DNA of 64,000 bases, from the NCBI GenBank assembly GCA_035772405.1, contig JAYKKM010000227.1, positions 320,001-384,000 on the forward strand, written 5' to 3'. Below the pieces are notes generated by a model. The model worked only from the letters and a program-made list of their open reading frames with translations. It ran no database searches and had not been told where the DNA came from. Shown here piece by piece: positions 1 through 11,231 of this stretch (the first letter of the stretch is position 1; each line of letters opens with the position of its first letter). The stretch is from Chrysogorgia sp. JL179-B06 (Eukaryota > Cnidaria > Anthozoa > Scleralcyonacea > Chrysogorgiidae). The position numbers were made by a program, and so were the translations under genes.

Positions 1-1
1 C

Positions 2-238
2 ATCATCAACACCTATCGCAAACATTCCAGGTTATTCATTTCTGGTGGAGGTGAAATCCTGTCACAAGAGGGAACTACGCAGGGTGACCCATTGGCTATG
101 CCCTGGTATTCCATCAACACATTCAGTATGATCCAAATTTTGAGCCCCTCTGTACCTGATGTCAAACAAGTCTGGTTAGCTGATGACTCCGCTGGAGGTG
201 GAAGAATCAAATCATTATATCTTTGGTATAAACGTTAA
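2..238 (+). pseudogene. Reverse transcriptase fragment (QGDP / LADD boxes)
   Basis: Reading frame 2 from the window edge is open for 78 codons to a TAA at 236-238. It contains EGTTQGDPLAM followed about 35 residues later by QVWLADDSAGGG, which match the conserved QG and (Y/L)ADD catalytic boxes of a reverse transcriptase. The LADD aspartates are the expected metal ligands. The fragment is cut at its 5' side by the window edge and ends abruptly in unrelated sequence, so it is a partial copy. The spacing and the GTTQGDPLAM wording differ from the retroelement that follows at 240-1600, so the two are separate insertions. Clade not assigned. Confidence 0.6.
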
Positions 239-239
239 A

Positions 240-1600
240 TGTATATTTTAGCGAAATAGGAGAAAAACTGTCTTCTAACCTAAAAGAAACAGATCGGGCA
301 TTTTCAGAATATGTCACACCTGTTTCGAATGAATTTAAATTTTCGACAATAACAAACCTTGTTGCTAAGGTTATAAATGAAATGAAACCGAGTAAGGCTT
401 CTGGCCTTGATAAGATCTCCGCAAAGTTATTGAAAGATTCTTCGGATGTCATTGTGCCTTTTTTAACTGAACTTTTTAATTTATCATTAACTCAGGGTAT
501 TTTTCCTAACGGCTGGAAACAAGCCCGTAGATTGCTATCGACCAATCTCTGTGTTATCAGTTGTTTCTAAGTTATTTGACTAAACTAGTTTTTGAGCAAT
601 TGAATACATATTTAATTCTAAATGAGGCTTTTACACATTATCAATCAGGATTTCGTAGAGGCCACTCTACTACCACGTCTTTATTGAGTACCACTGATAT
701 TTGGCTTATTAACATTGATCGAGGATTTATTAACGGGGTTATGTTTCTAGACCTCAAAAAAGCATTCGATACCGTTGTCATAACATACTAATAAAAAAAT
801 TAGAATTATATGGTGTTAATATAATTATGTTGCGATGGTTCATTTCTCATTTAAGCAATCGTAGTCAAATTTGTAAGGTGGGAAGATCATTATCACCCAT
901 GAATTATATAAAAACTGGAGTACCGCAGGGATCGAATCTGGGTCCATTATTATTTTTGATTTACATAAATGATCTTCCTAACTGTTTAAACGATTCCATT
1001 CCTGCGATATTTGCTGATGATACTAATATAACTGTAACCGGTGTTTCGGGTGAAGATATTGAGAGAAAACTAAACATAGAACTAATAGCTTACATCACTG
1101 GCTACTAGCGAATAAATTATCTCTAAATATCAGCAAAACGGAATACATGATCATCGAGTCTCGACAGAGATTATCACGAATTGAAATAGACCCTAATGTT
1201 TTAATTGACGATCAAAATATTAATCGTGTGACTAGCACAAAAACTCTGGGTGTTTTTATTGATGAAAAAATAACATGGAGAACCCATGTTGATCATGTAT
1301 CCCAAAAAATATCAAAAGGAATAGGAATCCTACGAAGAGCTAAAGATGTAGTCAGTAAGGATAGTCTAAAGAAATTATATCAAGCTCTATAGTCCTTCGT
1401 CACTTTGATTACTGTTCCCTTGTTTGGGACAACTGCTCAGGTGAATTAAAAGATAAATTACAAAAGTTACAGAATAGAGCAGCTCGCATTATTACTGGTG
1501 ACAGCTATTACTCATCAGCCACTGTTACTTTGTCCAAATTAAGATGGAAAACATTGCAGTGTCGCAGGGATTTTTATTATTATAACCTATTGAATTGTAA
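240..1600 (+). pseudogene. Non-LTR retrotransposon ORF2 remnant (reverse transcriptase to C-terminus)
   Basis: Successive overlapping plus-strand frames together cover a reverse transcriptase: MKPSKASGLDKIS near 382, YQSGFRRGHSTTTSLL near 640, FLDLKKAFDTV near 748, GVPQGSNLGPLLFLIYINDL near 920, the catalytic FADDTN near 1010, TLGVFIDEKITW near 1240, and the C-terminal NRAARIITG near 1475. The gene is broken by frameshifts near 540, 780 and 1085-1100 and by a stop at 1390. The order (RT without integrase or RNase H, then the AARIITG region) is that of CR1/L2/jockey-group non-LTR elements; the exact clade is not resolved. The endonuclease part is missing at the 5' end, consistent with 5' truncation on insertion. 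A TTAG-rich simple repeat follows directly and may be the 3' tail. Confidence 0.85.
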
Positions 1601-1605
1601 GTAAT

Positions 1606-1684
1606 ATAGTTAGTTTGTTAGTTAGTTAGTTAGTTAGTTGGTGAAGTTAATTAGTTAGTAAATTAGTTAGTTAGTTAATTAGAT
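1606..1684. repeat. (GTTA)n simple repeat, probable non-LTR 3' tail
   Basis: Imperfect TTAG repeats directly follow the end of the non-LTR coding remnant. Many CR1/L2-type elements end in short microsatellites rather than poly(A), so this is probably its 3' end. Confidence 0.6.
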
Positions 1685-1689
1685 ACACG

Positions 1690-2000
1690 GCCCTTTGAAA
1701 AACAGCTTTTTAAATTTTAAAATATTTTATTATAATTTCAAACACTCATTAATAATTCATGAGCAAAAGACAAAAGAAAATCACGACCGTATCGTGTCTT
1801 TAAATGTGATAAAGATTCGTCCTTTTCTCGGCTTAGACAACATCGATTTTCAAAATTACTACGCCAGTGAACTTATCAAATGGGTCGTGTTTAAAGCCGT
1901 TTAATAAACTCGCAGCATGTGTTTTATCAGATCTAAAACACTCGGGCTACGCCCTCGTGTTTTAAATCTGATAAAACACTGCTGCTCGTTATTAAACAAT
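1690..2000 (-). mobile_element. Dispersed palindromic repeat, copy A (partner at 43.83-44.11 kb, inverted)
   Basis: This block matches the reverse complement of 43831-44110: shared stretches include the text around the TTATTAATGAGT/ACTCATTAATAA string, TAGACAACATCGATTTTCAAAATTAC, the ACTACGCCA region and the terminal hairpin. The hairpin itself is at 1919-1981, with arms TGTTTTATCAGAT and ATCTGATAAAACA around an AAACACTCGGG...CCCTCGTGTTTT centre. No protein of recognisable kind is encoded. It is best explained as a non-autonomous, hairpin-ended element present twice in the window. Confidence 0.6.
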
Positions 2001-2726
2001 ACATAGCTGATAAGCCTACCGTGTATAAATAACATTAAATAAATAAATAAATAACTGTTCTGAGGTAACTGTAATATTTTTTATAAGCTTTGTTGCCTGC
2101 ATTCTTTATTGTTATGTCTATATACAAAATAAAGTCGATGCTAATCAACAGTTTATTGTTTCATACACAATATAAACCTTCGACATTATATTTAAAGAGA
2201 TTCTAGAGCAATCTGGTTTCTATTTCTGCCTTTAAATGCGGTTTCAAAAGTGTCCACTTTTGAATTCTATAATTGCTCCTCGAATAAACCTGTTTCACTT
2301 GATATGTGTAAGCTTAAATGGGGCTCCAAAATGTTCTGGGTTATCAGTAAGTCTGTATCGATTGTTCATATTATTATATGCGAATGCTTACAAATGAACA
2401 GACACACAGTATATAAATCTCTGACAGCCATACCAACTATCAAGATCAAAGAGTATAAAGAGTTTGTTATTGTTTGCTTTATTGTATTAGAACTGAGCAG
2501 AGTGTTCAGGTGTTATGGCAGAGAGGGAAATATTAATAATATTCTGAGTCAAGTTCCTGTCCGGGACTCAGAATAATTTTTATGAGGATACGAGCTTGAC
2601 GATCGTCCATGTATAGTCTGTCTATACTCCAAGCTCTCCCACATTCACTACAGCAGTGTATATATTAACTCAATAATAATAATACAATATATTTATACAG
2701 GAAATCTCCTTCAATGCTAACACTGG
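2001..2726. other. No recognised gene
   Basis: An open frame at 2250-2576 (108 codons, plus) has no motif I recognise and no supporting context. The rest is AT-rich sequence without readable features. Confidence 0.4.
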
Positions 2727-3160
2727 TAACATAACATAACATAACTTTATTATACCACCCTGGGTATCTCAAATATGCAATAATTTACAAAATATAATAA
2801 AAACTATACAATAATTTATGCCTAATAATAAACAATTATCTAAAAATATGTGCTATAAATAAGTTTAAATAGAAATATGCTGCCGGATAGCAACCTCCGG
2901 ATTATTAATTTAAAAATTGACATGGTTACTATTATCTGGTATCCTCCTAAATATTTCTTGTGACAGTTGCCAAAACCCGTTTAGGGAGTTTGGCACACTT
3001 TTCTTAAAATTCTCCAATCCTATTTTAAAAGCTATTACAGAAGGTGAACATTTTACAGAAGACGGGAGCTGGTTCCAGTATTTAATTACCCTTATGCTAA
3101 AAAAGTCAGAAGCAGTCTTAGTTAAGTATCAATATGGGGTCTTGATTGTTTCCTAACAAA
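2727..3160 (-). mobile_element. Probable 3' end of a non-LTR element or SINE with (TTATG)n tail
   Basis: On the minus strand the sequence runs into a polyadenylation-like AATAAAG followed by four TTATG units at about 2728-2748. A regulatory AATAAA plus short tandem tail is typical of the 3' end of a CR1/L2-type element or its SINE partner. Upstream on the same strand are degenerate frames without a clear domain. Call rests mainly on the tail. Confidence 0.35.
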
Positions 3161-5400
3161 CTAAAGTTATTACAAATATAAACACATATTCATATATGTA
3201 CAGTACAATGTTACAAAAACTCATTTTAACTCAAAAGTTACATATCCTACACATATTGTCAATATTGTGCTACACATTGCATGAACAGATTCATTGAGAC
3301 ATGGAAAATAGTTCTTTAGATATGATGTTAAAATGCCTTCACATAATTTCTTAACTAGCATTTCTTCTAATTACAAAAGGTACCAATCCTAGGATTTCTA
3401 TTAACCGATCAGTTTCAAGTCCCGAATTAGGACCTCTCAAGAGCAGCAATATTAAGTTATATCCACATCCATGCCAGCTCGACATCACAGTAGTCCAATG
3501 TGGGTAGAATTACAGTATCAACTTACTGTATATAATATATCCACACCAACAATCGGGGTAGAATCCATAATACGTCTTAGTGAACCCAATTTGAATTGAC
3601 CCCTATAGATTTGCACTATATGCACCACCTAGACATTTGAACAAATTTGATTTTTTTTAAAGGGCACCCATTGTATGATAAAGATGCACTTTCTTCCTTC
3701 AAGTTTCAACAGCCTTTGGTGTCTGTTTCATGAATCATCAACAATGTGAAAAATGTATTTTCTTTCTTAGTGATTGATGGTAGAAACAGCAGTAGACTTC
3801 CCCACTATTCTGTTGCTGCTCCCAAAAATTAAAAAGTTTGGGCTTCATGTATTTAGTTTGATGTTGTATGAAACAATTAAATTCAGACAATACAAGGCTT
3901 TCAGCGATATTGTCCACTGGAAATGTATTCAGTTTGGCAAATGAATGGGCTATTATCTAATTCAAGTAAAAGAACTACTGTAAGCAACTACGCTATAAAA
4001 GTTTCAAACAGCAAGCGGGCGAGGGGTTGTTGCGTTTACGTATTTCTAGTAAAGTATTGTTATCAATTAGTTCCAATTAGTTATATATAGCTAAAACGCA
4101 TTGACACTCAAATAAAGTTATCCATTCATTCATTCTGCCTTGCATTGAATTATAAAAGTACATAAAAATGATGCTAATTATAATTTCTATATCAATCTTT
4201 TAAGACGTTGCGTACAGAAGGATTTTTTGCATTGTATCGTGGATTCATTCCTAACTTTGTTCGTCTTTGTCCCTGGAATATTGTCGTATCCTTTTAAATA
4301 ATTGCTTTGACATCATTTTTAGTGAAAAAGTAAATTTTCGTTCTCAAATAATGTAGCCATTGCAATGTTATAACAGAGTTCACGAGAATTAACTGTGTTG
4401 CAACGTTTGCTTCGAGAATATACTTCATCAATCCCCTGGAAGGGTATAATAGGTATCTTAGATTGTGTTCTTTTAATTAGCACCAGATATAATATGAAAA
4501 AGAGAAACAAATATGTTATTTACTGACTGGAAGCTCCGTGTAGAAAAATATTTTACCGAGGTCTCAAAAACGGCGAGCCGACCAAAAAACGGTAAATAAC
4601 ATATTTATTTTTTTAATACACATTATGCAGGGTATGAAACTGAATGCCAGAAATAATTTATTGTAGTGTTTATTTGAGAAAAGAGAAATAAAGACCAACA
4701 AATTCCATTTTAATATAACCAAAAAAGCCGATAAAATAGCTTGAACATTTTATAAAAACCGGAAATTAGTCAATTAAAAACGATTACGTAATTTTCACTG
4801 TTACTGTGTGCGTCAGGTGACGTGCGCAGTACAACGGCATTTTATTCTGAACGTCCTCAGAATGAGGAACAACAAACAGACTGAACAAGAAAATTCAAAG
4901 CAAAAGGTTTATATACATAATAGATGGCTCTCTACTCTTCAAGCGTTTCAAAGCAAGTCAATCGATCTAGTCAGTTTGTCAGTGTCGGAATCATCGCTCA
5001 GGATAATTATGCGACGTTTCATCTGTGGCTGAGCTTTTAATAAATCACTTGAAATACCTTCGTTGTTGTGAATATGAAAGTTGAATGTACATCCTTGAAT
5101 TTTCCATTGAGGCACCAGAAAACAAGCCAAAAGGACCAGAAACTGTTGTATTGGATAGGTTTACAAGACCCGGAGGCTCTTCTTAATCGGGAGTGTGCAG
5201 GCGGAGCGGCGCAGGCTAGCAATAGAGCGCCAGCAATGGTTGATGGGAAGGCGATAAAGGAAAAAATTAGAGCCTGCGAAATCGTGTGTCGAAACTCTGC
5301 AAATTTGATCGAAACATTGCAAATTGGCTTTGGAAATGGCGAAGTCGCTTGCAGCTAGAGATGGTCAATATAAATAGCTCTTTGTAGGTGAAAACCGCGT
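3161..5400. other. No recognised gene
   Basis: Several short open frames lie here, for example 4808-5032 and 5068-5358 on the plus strand, but none shows a domain, plausible splice context or compositional signal. The 4140-4620 and 4810-5360 stretches are locally less AT-rich. I see nothing I can name. Confidence 0.4.
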
Positions 5401-5401
5401 G

Positions 5402-5495
5402 TGATTATCGAGTATTAAATAACAGCACGAGTGTTTATAACGGCGATAGCTTCTCGAGTGCCGTTATAACGGCATACATTTTATATGATAATCGA
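5402..5495. repeat. Imperfect hairpin with CGAG-containing loop
   Basis: The arms ATTATCGA...TTATAACGGC and GCCGTTATAACGG...GATAATCGAT pair around a GATAGCTTCTCGAG centre. Part of a set of hairpins of similar design across the window. Confidence 0.55.
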
Positions 5496-5778
5496 TATAT
5501 ACACTGTGGAAATCATTCAAACTCAGGTACGTCGGAAGTAATGGCACATAGCAATATCATATAATATAATACATAAATACATCAGTCATCACCCACCCTT
5601 GTTTACATATAATTGATGTTTTGAATGACAACGTTCCACCTCCATGGTTATGCAATTTAAGCTCTATTTTGTCAGTGTTTGACCTGGAATAATTTACTAT
5701 ATCCTACATATTTCCTCTACAAAGTGTATTGATATTCATATAAAGCAAAAAGCGTACTGGTATTTTGGCAATAGTTAA

Positions 5779-5884
5779 CAATTATTCACCGAAGTGGAAG
5801 TGAATAGTGGTGGATATTTACCGAGACGCGAAGCGTCGAGGTAAATATCCAACCACTATTCACTGACACTGACGTGAATAATTG
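5779..5884. repeat. Fold-back hairpin next to the 5.9-6.9 kb element
   Basis: The arms CAATTATTCAC..., AGTGAATAGTGGTxGGATATTTAC and their complement close on a CCGAGACGCGAAGCGTCGAGG centre. It directly abuts the TIR of the following element, and AGTGAATAGTG recurs near that element's other end at 6862-6873, so hairpin and element may be one unit. Confidence 0.65.
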
Positions 5885-5886
5885 TT

Positions 5887-6895
5887 TTAGCATATACCAA
5901 AACAAATTGATAAAAAATAAGTAAATTTCGGTTAGTTTCATTATAATTTAGCCAGGAATTGGTGCGAAACGCAAGGCAAAAAATGCCCTTTCCATATGGC
6001 TTTCCATATTTGGAGTTTGCCTGTCCATATTTGGAGTTGTTTATCAGTTTTGACAAGCTGACAGCACTGCCGGTCGTTTTGAAAACCTTTGGATTTTAAC
6101 TGGATTTTTAAAAAAAAACCACTGGATTTTAACTCAAAGGAAATATTTTAATACTGTACATGGGAAAACCTGAGGACAAAGGATAACTAATGAACTCTGG
6201 GTGAGTAAGCGACAATAATTGTTCTTTTCAAAGCGTTTTTATTTCGGTCAGTGCAATGACAATGTTTCATGTGTTTAGTCGTTGAATTTCCTTTAATTTA
6301 TAAATATTTCTGTGTGTGTTTACTGTTATAAAATCGGTAGTATGTTTTCCAGGTCATTTGTTTAGTATTCAGTTCATTACTCGCCAGTTTCTTGGGCAGT
6401 GTATCGCGGTAATCTTTATGGCTGAAACCGTACTAATTATTTATGTTTTGCTTGGTTTTGTTGTAACCGAAATTATTTTTAATGTTTGTAAATGTTATTA
6501 AATTCTATATGAAAGGCAATTCCAAATTGTCTCAAACTATATAAAGGCAATTTATCGATATATGAACTACGGAGAACACTTTTCTTTCAAAATATTTGAA
6601 CGAAAACTGACATGCAACAGTCAGTTCGTTGAATCAAGTTTGTTTTCGTAGCACTTTCTATTCTCTCTTTGAAACTTGTTTTTCATAAATATTACCTAAA
6701 ATAATGTTCCTATACATACAGTAATTGTTTTCTACCTGTCTGCTTTTACCAATTTCTTGCATTATGTAAAAAGAAAATCGTTCAAGAGAATGACACCATC
6801 TTGTTTTGCGAAACAGTGAATAGTGCAGGATATCCCGAGCTAGAGCAACCAATCAGATTGCGCGAAAAGCACTATTCACTGTTTTGGTATATGCT
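5887..6895. mobile_element. Non-autonomous DNA element, copy 1 (inverted copy at 51.65-52.51 kb)
   Basis: The ends are inverted repeats: TTAGCATATACCAAAACA at about 5886-5903 and TGTTTTGGTATATGCTAA at about 6879-6896. Most of the interior, including 6000-6090 and 6310-6890, matches the reverse complement of 51653-52505. Both copies read out a short common frame (FTVIKSVVCFPG ... VVTEIIFNVCKCY), but this is shared repeat sequence rather than a proven gene. A KLINNSxYG string on the minus strand near 6030 is discussed under rejected items. Target-site duplication not resolved. Confidence 0.65.
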
Positions 6896-7226
6896 AATGC
6901 GTATTAATGTTCACGCGAATAATTTAAAAATTGTCATTGTCATCGAACTATAATATTTTACCAAAGAGCTACTTATATTGACCAATGTTGGGTCGGCGCA
7001 ATTCCTGTCACTAGCTGCAAGTGCCATTCGCTTATCTCTATATAGAGATTAGTGGTGCCATTACAGAGAACTCCATTTTGGATGCAAGATTTCCAATTCG
7101 CTTCGCCCTTTCTCCCCCTTCCCGTCGTTCCTCGCGCGCCTTCTCTCAAATTTCCGCGCGCCCGCTCTCGTAATTTGTAGGCGAGTGGCTGGGGACGAGG
7201 CTGGCACATAAGTACGTTCAACTCTC
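6896..7226. other. No recognised gene; GC-richer patch
   Basis: The 7080-7210 stretch is pyrimidine- and GC-rich (CGCGCGCC, CCCGCTCTCG) unlike its surroundings. No coding sequence supported. Confidence 0.3.
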
Positions 7227-7299
7227 TTAGCGGTATGTTTTTTTATTTCTCTGTTTTCGTTGACAGGAAATGCCGTTGCCAGATATTCGTGTCGTATTT

Positions 7300-7490
7300 G
7301 TTTTTTTCACTGTGTTCTCAGGACGTTGTGCTGTTATAAAATCTTGAATAAAGCTTAAATTCATTTCTTCGCTAGTTTCGGTTGTACAGTCATTATCAAG
7401 TTCATTGTTTACAATGTCAATTTCCTCATTTTCCAACTCGTCTGGATAATAAAATTCGTTGTCGCTGTGATAATTGTTGTCTGAATCCAT
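7300..7490 (-). CDS. Possible first exon of a Crypton/DUF3504-like protein
   Basis: An ATG at 7490 opens a minus-strand frame whose first about 45 residues are strongly acidic (MDSDNNYHSDNEFYYPDELE, then a Glu/Asp/Asn-rich run). It is followed by SFIQDFITAQRPENTVKKTN. The FI-x-x-QRPENTVKKT wording resembles the start of the N-terminal domain in Crypton/DUF3504 tyrosine recombinases, where an acidic leader precedes an 'NTxKKT'-type stretch. No downstream recombinase exons are visible before 6.9 kb, so at best this is a stranded exon. The resemblance is from memory of the family; an unrelated acidic protein is possible. Confidence 0.3.
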
Positions 7491-7584
7491 GTCTTATGTG
7501 TTACGTTTACCCTTCCTTTTCATCCTTAAAGAAAAAACAAAACCATTATCTCCTGGGTCTTTAAAAATATTAAAAAACGTCAGC

Positions 7585-7690
7585 ATTTAATAGGATTCCC
7601 CGACCGTGATCAAAATATCGCAAAAAGCCGCCCGCTCACGCAGCCAATCAAATTACAGGAGAGGCTAGGATTCGGCACGCTCACGGATAA
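7585..7690 (-). repeat. Dispersed repeat (inverted partner at 44431-44535)
   Basis: The reverse complement shares GAATCCTAGCCT, GATTGGCTGC, GAGCGGGCGG and the CACGGTC-GGAATCCTA end with 44431-44535, in the same order. It contains an inverted CCAAT box in both copies. Confidence 0.6.
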
Positions 7691-7697
7691 TAAAAAA

Positions 7698-7873
7698 TAA
7701 GAGAACTTTATTGTGTCGAAAAATACTTTAGTAATTCACGTTTCGATGTGTCCTTCACGATGTCCTTGGTCACAACGTTTCGCATGATGTGTCCTTCACC
7801 TGAAGGACACGTCGTCCATGAATATACGTAAGTACTCCTACAGTATTTAAGTATTTTTACGTAAGTTCTCTTA
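7698..7873. mobile_element. Small fold-back element
   Basis: The ends TAAGAGAACTT (7698) and AAGTTCTCTTA (7863-7873) are inverted. Inside, AATACTT/AAGTATT and GTGTCCTTCA-cc-TGAAGGACAC form further inverted pairs. MITE-like with no coding capacity. Confidence 0.5.
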
Positions 7874-8439
7874 TTTCTCTTTTTCATATTATCTCCAGCT
7901 CGTTTAAGAACCAGCTATTTTTTGGCACCAGCTATTTTTGGTCAGTTGGGTCTTTTTGACCGTTTTTGGTTGGTGCATGTGATGGCCACAACCAACCAAA
8001 AACCTGGTCATTCTGTTTAGAAGCATCAATTATACAGCTAAAACTCCCACAAGTTGTTGCATAGTTGTTTTTTCAGGATGCTGGCTGAACAATGCTGCTA
8101 TTATGGCCGCTGAACAATATTGTTGAACGAACAATGTTATTTATTAGTTATTTAATTAGTAATAGTGCGTAGGTTGTCTTTTCGATATAGTAAAGTGAAA
8201 AGAAGTTGAACTGCCGAGATTTTTAGCAACGAAATACTGACATTTTGAGTGGAGCCATTTATCATAGTGAAATTCATTGTTGTTCTGTTCATGCGGCATT
8301 GATGAACCAACAACGGTATTGGAACAGGAAAAAAACAATATTGATAGAACAATCATGTTCGCTATTGTTATCATTGTTGCTATTGTTATCATGGTTTCTC
8401 AACCTTGTTAACGAGTGATAACAGTATTGATAGCTGAAA

Positions 8440-8618
8440 AGACCTAATTCCAAAATGGCTTCCAATTTAATATTATTTTATATGCATTAAGTGGCCCTTA
8501 TGAACTCGTTTTCATGTTTGACATTGTAAAGGATTCTTACTTTAAAACGAGGTCACAAGGGACAATTTATATGCATATAAAATAATTTTAAATTGTCGGC
8601 CATTTATGAATAAGGTCT
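8440..8618. mobile_element. MITE with long TIRs
   Basis: The left end AGACCTAATTCCAAAATGGC and the right end (reverse complement AGACCTTATTCATAAATGGC) are inverted. Matching continues inward through CCAATTTAA...ATTATTTTATATGCAT on both sides, giving arms of about 48 bp. No coding capacity. Confidence 0.7.
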
Positions 8619-9130
8619 ATAAGGATTAATTTATATACACATTGAGGTATAATGATGACTAAATTGTTGTCTTCAACCACACAAATCAGCCACGGAATGG
8701 TCATATTAATAGTAAACGTAAATTTTGGCTGTAAACCGATGAAAAATTGTAGCGGTTTGAAGTCTCACCCTCATAAACCAATGCTCCTAACCCTAATATT
8801 GAGTTTTACAGTTTATTCACAGTGTATTAAATTGGCGAGGTCGTGAGGCCACGGCTGCATTATTTGCATTGTATTCACCTTAACGCACCTTTAGTTTTTT
8901 ATATCTTATGAACAATATAAGAAGCTTGGTGATAGCGTACTATGATTGAAATCAATCGAAGTTTATCCTTGTTTTCATTAAATTCCAAATTATACATAAT
9001 TTATTTATTTATTGTTAGTATGATGAATATTGTAGATATATTTGTACTTAATACATTAATATCTGTGCTTAATACAAAGAAAATAATAATAATAATATAA
9101 AATAATATATTGGGCCCCAGGTTAAATATT
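8619..9130. other. No recognised gene
   Basis: AT-rich sequence; one 64-codon open frame at 8652-8846 without any recognisable feature. Confidence 0.4.
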
Positions 9131-9136
9131 ATGCAA

Positions 9137-9271
9137 CTATTGGATGAGGCTGAGCATGATATCAAGAGTTATCCAGACCGAGGTCAATGTTATCTGCCGA
9201 AGGCTGAGGCGGATAACATTGACAGAGGTCTGGATAATTCTTGATATCATGTGTAAGCCGAATCCAATAAT
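9137..9271. repeat. Fold-back hairpin, arms about 45 bp
   Basis: The arms TATTGGAT...CATGATATCAAGA-TTATCCAGACC and GGTCTGGATAATTCTTGATATCATG...ATCCAATA pair around a GTTATCTGCCGAAGGCTGAGGCGGATAAC centre (key blocks TTATCTGCC and GGCGGATAA). A second small inverted pair, CCTACAGACAATTT/AAATTGTCTGTAGG, lies at about 9339-9393. Confidence 0.7.
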
Positions 9272-9635
9272 TGTTTTATTAGACAATTATAAATGTAGAA
9301 ACCTTTAAGGAATTTAGGAAGTACATCAATTACGTCACCTACAGACAATTTTTTATATTTTGTAGGTGGCAAGATATCAAATTGTCTGTAGGTTTTTTAG
9401 CCAATCACAATCGAGATTGTACGAGTATAGTATACTATACTATATATTATTTCATTATATATTATTTCATTTCATTAATTATTATTTAATTATTATTATT
9501 TTTATGTCTTCTTCGCACATCTTAAAGTGCCTATGAGATGTAAATTAAGTTTTAGTAATATGCAGTAAGGCAGGGGTTAGGGTTAGTATTAGCTACGTAT
9601 AGGTAAGCTCAAAAAATAACCCTAATACTCATTCT

Positions 9636-9988
9636 AATACTAACTCCAATAATAACCCAACCCCAATACTAACCCTAAGACTAACAACCCTAATACTAAC
9701 CCTAATACTAACAACCCTAATACTAACAACCCTAATACTAACAACCCTAATACTAACCCTAATACTACAACCCTAATACTAACCCTAATACTAACAACCC
9801 TAATACTAACAACCCTAAGACTAACAACCCTAATACTAACCCTAAGACTAACAACCCTAATACTAACAACCCTAATACTAACAACCCTAATACTAACCCT
9901 AATACTAACAACCCTAATACTAACAACCCTAATACTAACAACCCTAATACTAACAACCCTAATACTAACAACCCTAATACTAACCCTG
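9636..9988. repeat. Telomere-like minisatellite, CCCTAATACTAACAA units
   Basis: About 25 tandem units of 12-15 bp built from CCCTAATACTAA with AC/AACA spacers and occasional CCCTAAGACTAA variants. The CCCTAA core equals the metazoan telomere hexamer, but every unit has an inserted ACTAA block, so this is not canonical telomere. The long Leu/Val/Gly open frame read through it on the minus strand is a repeat artefact. Confidence 0.9.
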
Positions 9989-10164
9989 AAAACGTATGTC
10001 TTTAATGTGTTTAATAAGCTTTAGCACGTATGTATTACAACAAATGCTAGGGAGATCGCAAGAGGTTTCCCCAGTTACTGCGGTCCCTTAATACACTACG
10101 AAGTAAGTTTTAAAAAGATATCAATAAAGTTTACAATAAAAGTAAATAACTATTAAAAAAATTT

Positions 10165-10655
10165 AAAAGCAACAACTTGCGCTCACAACAAGGGATCTAG
10201 CCCTTTTACATTTGACACATACGGATTTCCATGTTTTCGGATTCTCTATGTCGTTAACATTCGTCAAGGCATTATAATAGTATTTCTTTAACCTAATTTT
10301 AAAAGAGTTAAGCGAAATATGTTTATTTCTTAGTTCGGTATCAAGGATATTCCAGACCTTAGTAGATCTAATGAATAAGAAGTCTGGAAAGTTACTGTTT
10401 TTGCAAAAGGAATTACCAAGGTAATGACAGCATCATCCGATGAGCTTCTTGTTTTCCTTGAGGAAACAACAATAAGGTGGACGCCATGAGAATACCTATA
10501 CCCAACCCATTCATAATGTTAAACAACATAACCATGTCTAAGTACTCGTGCCAATACGTAACTGGCAGAAGGTTGAGTTTGATTAATATTTTTTAGTATG
10601 AGATGTCGGTAGAGAAGCCAAGATTCAAAATAAACTTCGTTGCCCTCCTTTGCAC
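10165..10655 (-). pseudogene. Non-LTR ORF2 C-terminal remnant
   Basis: On the minus strand, overlapping frames read a conserved non-LTR tail: VQRRATKFI near 10640, then KLNLLPVTYWHEYLDMVMLF, a W-N-(I/L)LDTELR region near 10330, SLNSFKIRLKKYYYNAL near 10280, and finally WKSVCVKCKRARSL near 10205. The FK-x-x-LK-x-YY then C-x2-C ending is typical of L2/CR1-type ORF2 C-termini. Frameshifts and stops interrupt it, and no RT catalytic boxes remain, so it is a 5'-truncated dead copy. Confidence 0.7.
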
Positions 10656-10742
10656 TTTTTCTTAATCTTTTAATTAATTAATCTTAATTTTAATCTTAAT
10701 TTTAATCTTAATCAAAATCTTAATCTTTTAATTAATTAATAT
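10656..10742. repeat. Low-complexity TTAATCTTAATTTTAATC repeat
   Basis: Imperfect repeats of CTTAATTTTAAT bounded by two copies of CTTTTAATTAATTAAT. Confidence 0.7.
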
Positions 10743-11006
10743 TGGCGACCATGTTGAAACCTACCTCTCGCGGATACTAAAAAAGATCGCCCCTAAGACG
10801 ACTCGGACCTAGTACCTCACGGTCACCTCAACTGGAGTATTCCATCTAGCAACGACCATCTCCAAACTAATTGGGTGTGGCTATCAATAAATGTGGGTGT
10901 TGCTCATACTTAACTCTCCGAAATGTTAACGCTGCGATAATAGCTCTCCGTTTAGCCATTCCCCGAAATTCTGCCTTGTAATCTGATGACAATGTTTAAT
11001 AATTAA

Positions 11007-11231
11007 AGGTGCTGTCCAGTCCGGGACCCCATATGTCAACAAACTTCAACGGAAAAGATTTGCGACAGTTCGAAAGCGAGTATTTGTCAAAGGTGGCGAA
11101 GGCGCGAGTGGTAGTTTGATATATTATCCACATTTAGGAACAGAACAGCTTCTTATAACATGCTTTTTAGGTGGAAAAGCTCAAGCGTGGAAAACAAATC
11201 CGCAATACTTCATGTTCAATGTTTATCACCT
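11007..11231 (-). mobile_element. TTAA-flanked MITE, AGGTGC family, copy 1
   Basis: TTAA (11003-11006) precedes AGGTGCTGTCCAGTCC, and ...CACCT is followed by TTAA (11232-11235). The body from 11035 to 11205 matches the reverse complement of the longer copy at 42799-43117. The right arm here is nearly deleted. TTAA target duplication is used by Kolobok and piggyBac elements; given the Kolobok elements in this window, a Kolobok MITE is the likelier reading. Confidence 0.75.

Noticed and set aside
6973..7221. Arg/Gly-rich minus-strand open frame
   Set aside because: Comes from a GC-rich patch, with no domain and no splice or start context.
9765..9971. Leu/Val/Gly-repeat open frame
   Set aside because: Artefact of the CCCTAATACTAA tandem array.
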